NCBI GenBank assembly: GCA_017411585.1
Contig: JAFQPV010000143.1
Coordinates: 1-5,334 of the forward strand
Direction of reading: 5' to 3'
Length of the DNA: 5,334 bases
Source of the DNA: Clostridia bacterium
GTDB taxonomy: Bacteria > Bacillota > Clostridia > UBA1381 > UMGS1253
Position 1 is the first letter of the stretch; every line of letters begins with the position of its first letter. The notes beneath the pieces were generated by a model. The model saw only the letters and a program-made list of their open reading frames with translations. It did no database searches and was not told the origin of the DNA. Positions 1 through 5,195 of this stretch are shown here, piece after piece. The position numbers and the translations under genes are program-made.

Positions 1-467
1 GTGCAGATATTACCGTTGCAAACGAGCGGATGTGGGGCGGTGAGCCGGTGGCGGATATCACGGTGCGTTCGTCCGAGCTTTCCGGTGTTCGCATCGGGGG
101 CGAGGTCATTCCGCGCTTGATTGACGAGCTGCCGGTGCTTGCGGTGGCGGCGGCATTTGCCAAGGGCACAACTGTGATTTGCGATGCGCAGGAATTAAAG
201 GTGAAGGAGACCAACCGCATTGCGGCTGTGACGGCAGAGCTTCTGCGCGCAGGCGTGGATATCGAAGAAACCGAGGACGGTATGATTATCCGCGGCGGTA
301 AGCCGGTGCACGGCGCGGCATTTGAAACGTATCACGACCACCGTATGGCAATGAGTATGGCGGTGCTGGCACTTGCGGCAGAAGGGGAGAGCGAAATCCT
401 CAATCCGGATGTTGTGGATATTTCGTTCCCGAATTTTTATGAGCTGCTTAATGAAGTGAGACGGTAA
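1..467 (+). CDS. aroA: 3-phosphoshikimate 1-carboxyvinyltransferase (EPSP synthase), C-terminal part, 5' truncated by window
   Basis: EPSP synthase joins shikimate-3-phosphate and phosphoenolpyruvate in the sixth step of the cytosolic shikimate pathway to aromatic amino acids. The reading frame is open from position 3 and ends at TAA 465-467. About 154 codons are present, roughly the last third of a family usually near 420-430 residues; the ATG at 30 is internal, not a start. Family signatures seen: NERM-GGEP-ADITVRSSEL near the left edge, LIDELPVLAVAAAFAKG with the catalytic Asp at codon 123-125 (E. coli D313 by family alignment), KVKETNRI with Lys 204-206 and Glu 207-209 (E. coli K340/E341), YHDHRMAM with His-Arg at 339-344 (E. 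coli H385/R386), and the terminal DISFPNFYELL. No key residue is missing in the part seen. A strong terminator follows, so this is the last gene of its transcript. Confidence 0.96.
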   Translation, partial: ADITVANERMWGGEPVADITVRSSELSGVRIGGEVIPRLIDELPVLAVAAAFAKGTTVICDAQELKVKETNRIAAVTAELLRAGVDIEETEDGMIIRGGKPVHGAAFETYHDHRMAMSMAVLALAAEGESEILNPDVVDISFPNFYELLNEVRR

Positions 468-525
468 TCGAGTTTTGGTGTGACAGAGCCGAAGCGAGAC
501 CGGTCTCTACAATGCTATAGAAAGC

Positions 526-560
526 AACAACGGGCGATTTGCATCGCCCGTTGTTTTTTT
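526..560 (+). terminator. Intrinsic terminator downstream of aroA
   Basis: A perfect 13-bp stem (526-538 with 543-555) with a TTGC loop is followed by an uninterrupted T run (554-560). It lies 58 bases after the aroA stop. The hairpin also faces the convergent small gene at 573-689, but the sequence after the stem on the - strand is not T-rich, so it is a weaker terminator in that direction. Confidence 0.93.
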
Positions 561-572
561 GTGCTGTAAAAA

Positions 573-689
573 TTATGCCTTGTCGTCTTCAATATAGGCT
601 TCTTCCATTTCTTGCTGTAAGGCTTTCAACTCCTCAATCATGTCGGTGATTCTGTTAAAAAGTTTAAAATACATTTCTTTGCTTTCCAT
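573..689 (-). CDS. Small conserved-type hypothetical protein, 38 aa
   Basis: An ATG at 687-689 opens a 38-codon frame ending in TAA at 573-575. The product begins MESKEMYFKLFNRITDMIEE and ends with an acidic tail (EEAYIEDDKA). The start is fixed by a perfect AGGAGG (699-704) nine bases upstream. The peptide is highly charged, has no signal peptide or membrane segment, and its middle (about residues 9-31) has a heptad-like spacing of I/L/M that would suit one amphipathic helix or a short coiled coil. I recall short clostridial hypothetical proteins with the pattern YFKLFN-ITD-I--L---QQ--EE-Y, often in odd intergenic places; that is memory, not a search, and no function is known to me. A promoter, a structured leader and a terminator-like hairpin precede it (see those entries), so expression probably depends on read-through of the hairpin at 712-739. 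Convergent with aroA. Small size leaves some chance that it is not translated. Confidence 0.78.
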   Translation of the reverse strand: MESKEMYFKLFNRITDMIEELKALQQEMEEAYIEDDKA

Positions 690-698
690 TGTTTATTT

Positions 699-704
699 CC
701 TCCT
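699..704 (-). promoter_or_regulatory. Ribosome binding site of the 38-aa gene
   Basis: On the - strand this reads AGGAGG, the full anti-16S match, with nine bases (AAATAAACA) before the ATG at 689. It is the main argument that this very short frame is translated. It begins only eight bases after the U-tract of the terminator hairpin. Confidence 0.85.
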
Positions 705-711
705 GTAAAAT

Positions 712-739
712 AAAAAAATGCGCAGCCGAGGCTACGCAT
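712..739 (-). terminator. Intrinsic terminator hairpin inside the leader of the 38-aa gene (attenuator candidate)
   Basis: Read on the - strand, a GC-rich stem (731-739 with 718-726, loop at 727-730) is followed by seven T residues (complement of 712-718). The one non-Watson-Crick pair (723 with 734) is C/A on the + strand but G-U in the - strand RNA, so the hairpin favours the - strand. It lies between the promoter at 873-901 and the ribosome site at 699-704, so it would end a short RNA of about 155 nt or gate read-through into the small gene. An 8-base direct repeat, ACGCATGA (735-742 and 746-753 on the + strand), gives an alternative partner for one stem arm. Confidence 0.8.
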
Positions 740-762
740 GAAAAACGCATGACTCGACTGAC

Positions 763-866
763 GCGACTCAGTTAAATACACGTGCACAAAGCAAGCATAA
801 TTGAGCATGCATTTTTACCATAGTAAATTGCATGCTTTGAACAACGTGTATTTTTAACTAAGTCGC
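763..866 (-). ncRNA. Structured leader RNA or small RNA, long imperfect hairpin (unassigned)
   Basis: The outer arms 763-783 and 844-866 pair over 20 of 21 positions with a two-base bulge; the remaining position (769/860) is C/A on the + strand and G-U in the - strand RNA. Inside are a 7-bp stem (787-793 with 833-839) and a competing hairpin built of GCATGCA/TGCATGC (805-811 with 829-835) capped by TTTAC/GTAAA (814-818 with 823-827) around a four-base loop. The predicted - strand transcription start falls at about 866, exactly the outer base of the stem. I do not recognise the fold as a known riboswitch or sRNA class. Alternatives: a mobile palindromic repeat of about 105 bp, or an operator-rich region. 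Strand and expression are inferred from the promoter, the terminator and the G-U pairs. Confidence 0.6.
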
Positions 867-872
867 AAACAT

Positions 873-901
873 AGTATAACACAATATTCGATTTCTGTCT
901 A
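873..901 (-). promoter_or_regulatory. Sigma-A-type promoter for the structured leader and the 38-aa gene
   Basis: On the - strand: -35 TAGACA (896-901), a 17-base spacer, and -10 TATACT (873-878) preceded by TG one base upstream (extended -10). Both hexamers differ from consensus by one base. The expected start at about 866 coincides with the base of the long hairpin. A Spo0A-box-like 12-mer lies 15 bases upstream of the -35. Confidence 0.78.
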
Positions 902-916
902 TCCCTTTCTGCCGCA

Positions 917-928
917 TTTTTCGACAAA
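917..928 (-). promoter_or_regulatory. Spo0A-box-like 12-mer upstream of the small-gene promoter
   Basis: On the - strand this reads TTTGTCGAAAAA, containing the TGTCGAA core known for Spo0A boxes of Bacillus and Clostridium (general form TGNCGAA). It is centred about 57 bases upstream of the predicted start, a position where an activator could contact RNA polymerase. An identical 12-mer occurs at 5046-5057. Binding is inferred; the flank at 918-925 also forms an inverted repeat with 1009-1016, so it could instead belong to the neighbouring palindromic repeats. Confidence 0.5.
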
Positions 929-929
929 G

Positions 930-1147
930 TGTACGGAAGCATATGCTACAACCTACAGTCGTGTAGGGCACAGCCTTTAGGATGTGCCGCAAATGCAGTA
1001 TGCGGTTCGTCGAAAATCGCCGAACCCTACATCACCGCACCGCAGACTACAGCGAAGCCATGGCGAGACCGTCCCCTGTAAGAATCCCCTGCCGCAGTGG
1101 TCGGCAGCATTGTGGGGGGACGATGCCCACATCGTACTGCAGAATAC
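930..1147. repeat. Gene-free cluster of nested inverted repeats (degenerate intergenic palindromes)
   Basis: I find no credible gene here. Visible hairpins: CCTACA/TGTAGG (952-957 with 962-967), GGCACA/TGTGCC with an inner CCT/AGG (967-988), GGTTCG/CGAACC (1004-1009 with 1021-1026), CTGCCG/CGGCAG (1089-1094 with 1102-1107), and CGATG/CATCG (1121-1125 with 1130-1134). Two larger arms define possible units: TGTAGGG and CCCTACA bound 962-1031, and CGTCCCC/GGGGACG bounds 1070-1122. Elements starting with a GTAGGG-like motif and carrying internal hairpins are, from memory, common between genes of gut Clostridia. The unit borders are my reading; other genomic copies would be needed to fix them. Confidence 0.55.
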
Positions 1148-1180
1148 AAAAAAAGAGACGTTCGATTGAACGTCTCTTTT
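1148..1180 (-). terminator. Intrinsic terminator of the secD-secF operon
   Basis: A perfect 13-bp stem (1151-1163 with 1168-1180), four-base loop, and on the - strand a run of seven T (complement of 1148-1154). It begins 15 bases after the secF stop. On the + strand only four T follow the stem, so it acts mainly for the - strand. Confidence 0.93.
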
Positions 1181-1195
1181 GCATTGGGTTTGCTT

Positions 1196-2089
1196 TTATT
1201 TTACAGTCTTCTTATTTGCATCACACCATGCACCCCACCACGGGCTTGCAACAAAGATGGATGTAAACGAACCGCATACGATACCGATGATAATCGGCAG
1301 TGCGAAGTTCTTTAACGAAGAAGCACCCATAAAGTAGAGCACAACGAGTGTGATCAAGGTTGTAATGGATGTGTTGATGGTTCTGGTCATGGACTGCCAG
1401 ATACTCTTTTCAACGACTTCGGTTGCAGAAGATTTCTTCGCAAACTTTCTGTTTTCTCTGATTCTGTCAAAGATAACGATTGTATCGTTGATGGAATAAC
1501 CTACAACCGTAAGGAGTGCTGCGATAAAGGTTGTCGAAAGCGGAATCTTACCGATTGCGTATACAGACATCATAACCAATACGTTGAGGATTAAGCAAAG
1601 CACTGCCATAACGCCGCTTCTCCATTCGAAACGAATCCAGATGTAGATGAGCATCAATACAGATGCGAGCAGTGTGAACATCAGCGTTCTTGTCTTCATT
1701 TCGTTACCGTAGGTTGCAGCCTGTGTTGCAGTGCTGAGTGTTGCAGCCTCTGCATCCAAGCCGAACTTATCTGCAACCGCTTTGATGGCTGCATCTCTCT
1801 TTTCCGCTGTAAGTACAGTGGATTTGATAACGACATTTTTGGAGCCTGTACCTGTCAGCTGTACAGTCGGCTCGATTTCGATGCCTGCAGCGTCCTTATA
1901 GAGCTTTGCAATTTCTGCACGCTCGTCGCCTGTGAGCACCTTACCCATACCCAATTCCACAGACGTACCGCCTGCGAAGTCAATATCCTGTCTGAAACCG
2001 CCGTTTACAAAGAAACCGAGAATACCTGCTACAATAATTACTACAGGAATCAGAGTAAACCACAGCTTGTTCTTTGTTACGTTAAACAT
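1196..2089 (-). CDS. secF: Protein translocase subunit SecF
   Basis: SecF forms, with SecD, the membrane complex that uses the proton gradient to complete export of proteins through SecYEG. The 297-residue product (TAA at 1196-1198) has the SecF plan: a first membrane segment at about 10-28, the DIDFAGGTSVEL motif at 35-46, an extracytoplasmic P4-type domain to about 130, then five membrane segments to about 284. The TM4 motif GYSINDTIVIFDRIREN (197-213) carries Asp 202, matching the proton-path Asp of the family, and SMTRTINTS (233-241) carries the conserved Arg 236. Length is typical for a stand-alone SecF. An AAGGAAGG (2099-2106) supports the ATG at 2089. It starts 22 bases after the secD stop and is co-transcribed with it; a terminator follows. 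No defects seen. Confidence 0.97.
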   Translation of the reverse strand: MFNVTKNKLWFTLIPVVIIVAGILGFFVNGGFRQDIDFAGGTSVELGMGKVLTGDERAEIAKLYKDAAGIEIEPTVQLTGTGSKNVVIKSTVLTAEKRDAAIKAVADKFGLDAEAATLSTATQAATYGNEMKTRTLMFTLLASVLMLIYIWIRFEWRSGVMAVLCLILNVLVMMSVYAIGKIPLSTTFIAALLTVVGYSINDTIVIFDRIRENRKFAKKSSATEVVEKSIWQSMTRTINTSITTLITLVVLYFMGASSLKNFALPIIIGIVCGSFTSIFVASPWWGAWCDANKKTVK

Positions 2090-2111
2090 TTACTTCTACC
2101 TTCCTTTCTAA

Positions 2112-3407
2112 TTATTCAGCGTCGGTCTTTGCAAGCATTCTTGCACCGTATGCCTTCGGGTTAACAATGTTTAAACCAACAACCTGGTTTAAGAGGAAAC
2201 GTGTCAGCGTAATTGCTGTGAACATGGACAACACAACACCGATGAGGAGTGTAATCGCGAAGCCCTGTACAGTTGCAACGCCCGATGCCCAGAGTACGAC
2301 TGCAGCAATCAAAGTGGTGATGTTACCGTCTAAGATTGCAGTAAGTGCACGCTTAAAGCCTGCATCTACAGAAGCGCGAACGGTCTTGCCGTTGCGGATT
2401 TCTTCTTTAATTCTTTCGAAAATCAATACGTTTGCGTCAACCGCCATACCGATGGAGAGGATGATACCTGCGATACCGGAGAGGCTTAAGTTAATCTTAA
2501 AGCCGCCGATGATTAAGCAGGTAAGACCGATATAACCAATCAAGGAAATATCTGCTACAAGACCCGGGAGTCTGTAGATAAACAGCATAAAGAGCATAAT
2601 GATGATGATGCCGATGAGCGCTGCCCACAAGCTTGTGGAGAATGCATCATCACCAAGCTCTGCACCAACCTCACTGGATTCGATTGCTTCAAGCTCTACC
2701 GGAAGCTGACCGGATTTAATCTGGTTTGCCAGTGTGTTTGCAGAGTCGTGGTCGAAGCTGCCGGAAATTACGCAGCTCGGAGAGTCAATCTTTTCGCTGA
2801 CCATCGGGCTGGAAATCACTGCATCGTCCATGCAAATCTGAATGTAGTTCTGATTTGCGGAAGCCAGTGCAGCCGCTGCTGCAGTTGCTTCTGCAAACTT
2901 TGCGCGGCCTTCATCTGTCAGCTCGAGCTTTACGTGATGCTGTGCACCGCTGAACTCGTTAATCTGATCGTATGCATAGGCTGCTGTTGCAACGTCCTTA
3001 CCTTCCAATACAACCTCGCCGGCTGCGTTTTTAAACGTCAGCTTTGCGGTCGAGCCGAGCAGGGAAATTGCTTCTTCTGCATCGATGTTCGGAATTTCAA
3101 CGCGGATGCGCTTTTCGTTGGACTGAATTCTGCTCACGCGCGCCTCTGTGTAACCGAGGTAAGCAAGACGCGTACGCATAACTTCTTCAACAACAGTCAT
3201 TTCTTCGTCTGTCACTGTTTCTGCCTTTGCTTCAAAGGTGATGGTCGAGCCGCCTGCCAGGTCGATACCCTCGTTCAGGCCGCCCTCCTGCAGAATGCCC
3301 TTGTAATACTGCTTGCCGAACAGGGTGAGACCGCCGAGTGAAATCGCTGCGATGGCTACCACCAAAATCAAAGCAAGCACCATGAAAATTGCACTTTTTG
3401 CTTTCAT
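2112..3407 (-). CDS. secD: Protein translocase subunit SecD
   Basis: SecD is the large partner of SecF and drives the late, proton-dependent step of Sec export; its P1 domain is thought to bind the emerging chain outside the membrane. The 431-residue product has one N-terminal membrane segment (about 7-29), the GIDLAGG motif (47-53), a P1-type extracytoplasmic region (about 35-250, including HHVKLELTDEGRAKF at 157-171), then five membrane segments (about 260-405). GMAVDANVLIFERIKEE (320-336) in TM4 carries Asp 324, the family's proton-path residue. Length fits the short Gram-positive form (E. coli SecD is over 600 residues). The ATG at 3407 has AAGGAGG (3417-3423) nine bases upstream. SecD and SecF are separate genes here, not fused as in Bacillus. 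It has its own promoter (3444-3472). Confidence 0.97.
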   Translation of the reverse strand: MKAKSAIFMVLALILVVAIAAISLGGLTLFGKQYYKGILQEGGLNEGIDLAGGSTITFEAKAETVTDEEMTVVEEVMRTRLAYLGYTEARVSRIQSNEKRIRVEIPNIDAEEAISLLGSTAKLTFKNAAGEVVLEGKDVATAAYAYDQINEFSGAQHHVKLELTDEGRAKFAEATAAAAALASANQNYIQICMDDAVISSPMVSEKIDSPSCVISGSFDHDSANTLANQIKSGQLPVELEAIESSEVGAELGDDAFSTSLWAALIGIIIIMLFMLFIYRLPGLVADISLIGYIGLTCLIIGGFKINLSLSGIAGIILSIGMAVDANVLIFERIKEEIRNGKTVRASVDAGFKRALTAILDGNITTLIAAVVLWASGVATVQGFAITLLIGVVLSMFTAITLTRFLLNQVVGLNIVNPKAYGARMLAKTDAE

Positions 3408-3443
3408 TTCTGAATGCCTCCTTATAAAATATCACATAAAATT

Positions 3444-3472
3444 ATTTTACCATGCCATAGGCTGCAAGTCAA
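3444..3472 (-). promoter_or_regulatory. Promoter of the secD-secF operon
   Basis: On the - strand: -35 TTGACT (3467-3472), a 17-base spacer and -10 TAAAAT (3444-3449), with TG one base upstream (extended -10). The predicted start near 3437 leaves a leader of about 30 nt. A 6-bp inverted repeat GCTGCA/TGCAGC (3461-3466 with 3482-3487) flanks the -35 and touches the glyS stop; it has no T run, so glyS read-through into secD remains possible. Confidence 0.78.
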
Positions 3473-3487
3473 TTCATTTTGTGCAGC

Positions 3488-4879
3488 TTAGAACTCGAGC
3501 TTTTCGTCCAAATAGCTTACAAGCTCGGAAATCGGCATACGTACCTGCTCCATGCTGTCACGCTCACGAACGGTTACGCAGCCGTCTGCTTCACTTTCAA
3601 AGTCGTAGGTGATACAGAACGGGGTACCGATTTCGTCCTGACGGCGATATCTCTTACCGATGGAGCCTGCATCGTCAAATTCAATGCGATATTTCTTTGC
3701 GAGCATTTCAAATACTTCGCCGGCTTTGTCGGAAAGCTTCTTGGAGAGCGGAAGCACGGCTGCCTTAATCGGCGCAAGTGCCGGATGCAGGCGCAGTACA
3801 ACGCGCACATCGTCGCCCTCTAATTTTTCTTCGTCATATGCATCTACCAAGAATGCAAGTGCCACACGGTCTGCACCGAGCGACGGCTCTACGCAGTACG
3901 GTACATAACGTTCGTTTGTCACCGGGTCTGTGTAGTCCATGCTTTCGCCGGAGTGCTCAGCGTGCTGCTTTAAGTCGTAATCCGTTCTGTCTGCGATGCC
4001 CCAAAGCTCGCCCCAACCGAACGGGAATACGAATTCGATGTCTGTAGTTGCGTTGGAATAGTGCGAAAGCTCTTCCTTCGCATGGTCACGGAAACGCAGG
4101 TTTTCTTCGCGGATGCCTAAGTTTAAAAGGAAGTTCATGCAGTAATCCTTCCAATACTTGAACCATTCAAGGTCTGTGCCCGGTGCGCAGAAGAATTCTA
4201 ATTCCATCTGCTCAAACTCGCGGGTTCTAAACACGAAGTTACCCGGGGTGATTTCGTTACGGAAGGACTTACCCACCTGACCGATACCGAACGGAATCTT
4301 CTTTCTCGACGTACGCTGTACGTTTTTGAAGTTTACGAAGATACCCTGTGCGGTTTCCGGACGCAGATACAGCTCGGACTGGGAGTCCTCTGTAACGCCC
4401 TGGAAGGTCTTAAACATTAAGTTGAACTTACGGATGTCCGTAAAGTTTTTCTTGCCGCATTCCGGACAAACTACGCCGTTTTCCTGAATGAACTCGAGCA
4501 TCTTTTCGTTGCTCCAGCCGTCAACAGCGATGGTCTCGCCCTTTGCCTTGCAGTGGTCTTCGATGAGCTGGTCGGCACGGAAACGTGCTTTACACTCCTT
4601 ACAGTCCATGAGCGGGTCGGAAAAACCGCCGACGTGACCGGAAGCCACCCAAGTTTTCGGATTCATGATGATGGCTGCATCCAGACCGACATTGTATTTC
4701 GATTCCTGAATGAATTTTTTCCACCATGCGCGCTTTACGTTGTTCTTGAACTCTACACCGAGCGGGCCGTAATCCCAAGAATTGGCAAGGCCGCCGTAAA
4801 TGTCAGAGCCCGGATACACGAAGCCTCTGCTTTTACAAAGCGCAACAATTTTTTCCATAGTTTTTTCAGCGTTATTCAC
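3488..4879 (-). CDS. glyS: Glycine--tRNA ligase, homodimeric (alpha-2) type
   Basis: This class II aminoacyl-tRNA synthetase charges tRNA-Gly with glycine in the cytosol. The 463-residue product is full length for the single-chain type and is unrelated in plan to the two-subunit GlyQ/GlyS enzyme. Seen in order: the catalytic N-terminus ([20 protein letters not shown], 20-39), a zinc-type insertion with CKEC (93-96) and CPEC (138-141), [12 protein letters not shown] (170-181), motif 2 around [24 protein letters not shown] (206-230) with Arg 207 and Glu 209, motif 3 VEPSLGADR (330-338), and a C-terminal anticodon-binding domain (about 355-460). The start is GTG at 4877-4879, chosen because GGAGGT (4888-4893) lies eight bases upstream; the ATG at codon 8 is too far from it. 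The gene has its own promoter and a structured leader ending in a terminator, so it is probably regulated by attenuation. Confidence 0.97.
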   Translation of the reverse strand: MNNAEKTMEKIVALCKSRGFVYPGSDIYGGLANSWDYGPLGVEFKNNVKRAWWKKFIQESKYNVGLDAAIIMNPKTWVASGHVGGFSDPLMDCKECKARFRADQLIEDHCKAKGETIAVDGWSNEKMLEFIQENGVVCPECGKKNFTDIRKFNLMFKTFQGVTEDSQSELYLRPETAQGIFVNFKNVQRTSRKKIPFGIGQVGKSFRNEITPGNFVFRTREFEQMELEFFCAPGTDLEWFKYWKDYCMNFLLNLGIREENLRFRDHAKEELSHYSNATTDIEFVFPFGWGELWGIADRTDYDLKQHAEHSGESMDYTDPVTNERYVPYCVEPSLGADRVALAFLVDAYDEEKLEGDDVRVVLRLHPALAPIKAAVLPLSKKLSDKAGEVFEMLAKKYRIEFDDAGSIGKRYRRQDEIGTPFCITYDFESEADGCVTVRERDSMEQVRMPISELVSYLDEKLEF

Positions 4880-4887
4880 TTTTGTCT

Positions 4888-4893
4888 ACCTCC
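4888..4893 (-). promoter_or_regulatory. Ribosome binding site that fixes the GTG start of glyS
   Basis: Reads GGAGGT on the - strand with eight bases to the GTG at 4879. It directly abuts the T run of the leader terminator (4894-4900), so transcription stopping there ends before the ribosome site. Confidence 0.88.
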
Positions 4894-4946
4894 AAAAAAA
4901 TGCTTCACACTTCTGGCTTTCGCCGGGACGTGCCCGACTGAAGCAT
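4894..4946 (-). terminator. Leader terminator (attenuator candidate) in front of glyS
   Basis: On the - strand an 8-bp stem (4939-4946 with 4900-4907) is followed by a seven-T run (4894-4900). The stem encloses two small hairpins, CGGG/CCCG with a five-base loop (4924-4936) and GGC-GAAA-GCC with a GNRA tetraloop (4915-4924), so it is a three-way-junction terminator rather than a simple hairpin. The two inner hairpins share base 4924. The promoter lies upstream and the ribosome site directly downstream, so it can control glyS only by premature termination. Confidence 0.72.
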
Positions 4947-4980
4947 GAGCGTGGGGCATACGCTTGATACCCCAACCTAT

Positions 4981-5008
4981 AGTTTATCAAACTTTGGGAA
5001 AAAGTCAA
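4981..5008 (-). promoter_or_regulatory. Promoter of glyS
   Basis: On the - strand: -35 TTGACT (5003-5008), a 16-base spacer, -10 TAAACT (4981-4986) with TG one base upstream. The start is predicted near 4975. The -10 lies within a perfect dyad AGTTT-ATC-AAACT (4981-4993), and another dyad AGGAAA-GCT-TTTCCT (5016-5030) sits just upstream of the -35. Confidence 0.72.
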
Positions 5009-5035
5009 GTTATTTAGGAAAGCTTTTCCTTCTTT

Positions 5036-5113
5036 AAACAGATTGTTTGTCGAAAAACAAATAAAATTGCACAAATCGTAGGTATATAGCAAGAAGACAT
5101 CTGTTTTGTGCAA
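5036..5113. promoter_or_regulatory. Two overlapping long dyads between glyS and the AbrB-family gene
   Basis: AAACAGAT (5036-5043) is perfectly inverted at 5099-5106, and TTGCACAAA (5067-5075) is perfectly inverted at 5105-5113. The right arms overlap by two bases, so the two foldings exclude each other if transcribed; as DNA they could be operators joined by looping. They lie upstream of the predicted promoter of the + strand regulator. No regulator is assigned. Confidence 0.45.
5046..5057 (+). promoter_or_regulatory. Spo0A-box-like 12-mer upstream of the AbrB-family gene
   Basis: Reads TTTGTCGAAAAA with the TGTCGAA core of Spo0A boxes; identical to the one at 917-928 (- strand). In Bacillus subtilis Spo0A represses abrB, so a box before an AbrB-family gene fits established biology. 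Here it lies about 108 bases before the predicted regulator start and about 77 before the glyS start, farther than in B. subtilis abrB, so the target is uncertain. Confidence 0.5.
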
Positions 5114-5123
5114 CCTTTGTGAG

Positions 5124-5153
5124 TTGAAAAAGGAATCCAAAGTGTGGTAATAT
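5124..5153 (+). promoter_or_regulatory. Probable promoter of the AbrB-family gene
   Basis: TTGAAA (5124-5129), an 18-base spacer, and TAATAT (5148-5153) with TG one base upstream. The start would be near 5160, leaving a leader of about 35 nt. The -10 is weak (four of six), and AAGGAAT at 5130-5136 resembles a sigma-H -35, so the sigma factor is open. Confidence 0.5.
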
Positions 5154-5195
5154 ATGTAAAGATAACTATGCATTATGAATAGGTGGGGAACGTAT

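Larger units (their letters stand above)
4880..4976 (-). promoter_or_regulatory. Structured glyS leader RNA with mutually exclusive hairpins (unassigned class)
   Basis: The leader of about 95 nt starts with a 7-bp hairpin (4967-4973 with 4953-4959, seven-base loop) whose only non-canonical pair (4957/4969) is C/A on the + strand and G-U in the RNA. The loop and 3' part can instead form ACGCT/AGCGT (4960-4964 with 4948-4952). The segment AAGC-(GU)-AUG (4957-4965) can also pair with CAUGCUU (4941-4947), which is part of the terminator's 5' arm, giving a possible antiterminator. I see no T-box consensus (UGGNACC and its neighbourhood), and the leader is shorter than a normal T-box, although glycyl-tRNA synthetase genes in Firmicutes often have one. 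I also see no glycine-riboswitch signature. Confidence 0.55.

Noticed and set aside
496..507. Perfect 12-bp palindrome GAGACCGGTCTC after aroA
   Set aside because: Could be an operator or restriction site, but it is isolated in the aroA 3' untranslated region and nothing links it to a function.
770..823. 17-codon frame (MVKMHAQLCLLCARVFN) within the long hairpin on the - strand
   Set aside because: No Shine-Dalgarno, and its start lies in the hairpin loop; the coding potential probably follows from the palindrome. Cys content alone is not enough to call a leader peptide.
573..901. IS200/IS605-type end or insertion sequence
   Set aside because: Hairpins are present but no transposase frame or remnant occurs in the window.
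982..1315. Overlapping + strand open frames in the 930-1190 region
   Set aside because: No ribosome sites, no family motifs, composition driven by the palindromic repeats, and they run through the secF terminator into antisense of secF.
2748..3341. 197-codon Cys-rich + strand frame
   Set aside because: It is antisense to secD in a fixed frame relation, so it is a shadow of the conserved secD codons.
4876..4959. 27-codon upstream frame in the glyS leader ending in a GTGA overlap with the glyS start
   Set aside because: No good ribosome site; its only paired glycines are encoded by the glyS Shine-Dalgarno itself, so a leader-peptide attenuation model has no support beyond the overlap.
4880..5010. 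T-box or glycine riboswitch controlling glyS
   Set aside because: Neither the T-box UGGNACC region nor the glycine-aptamer core is visible, and the space between promoter and start is too short for a usual T-box.
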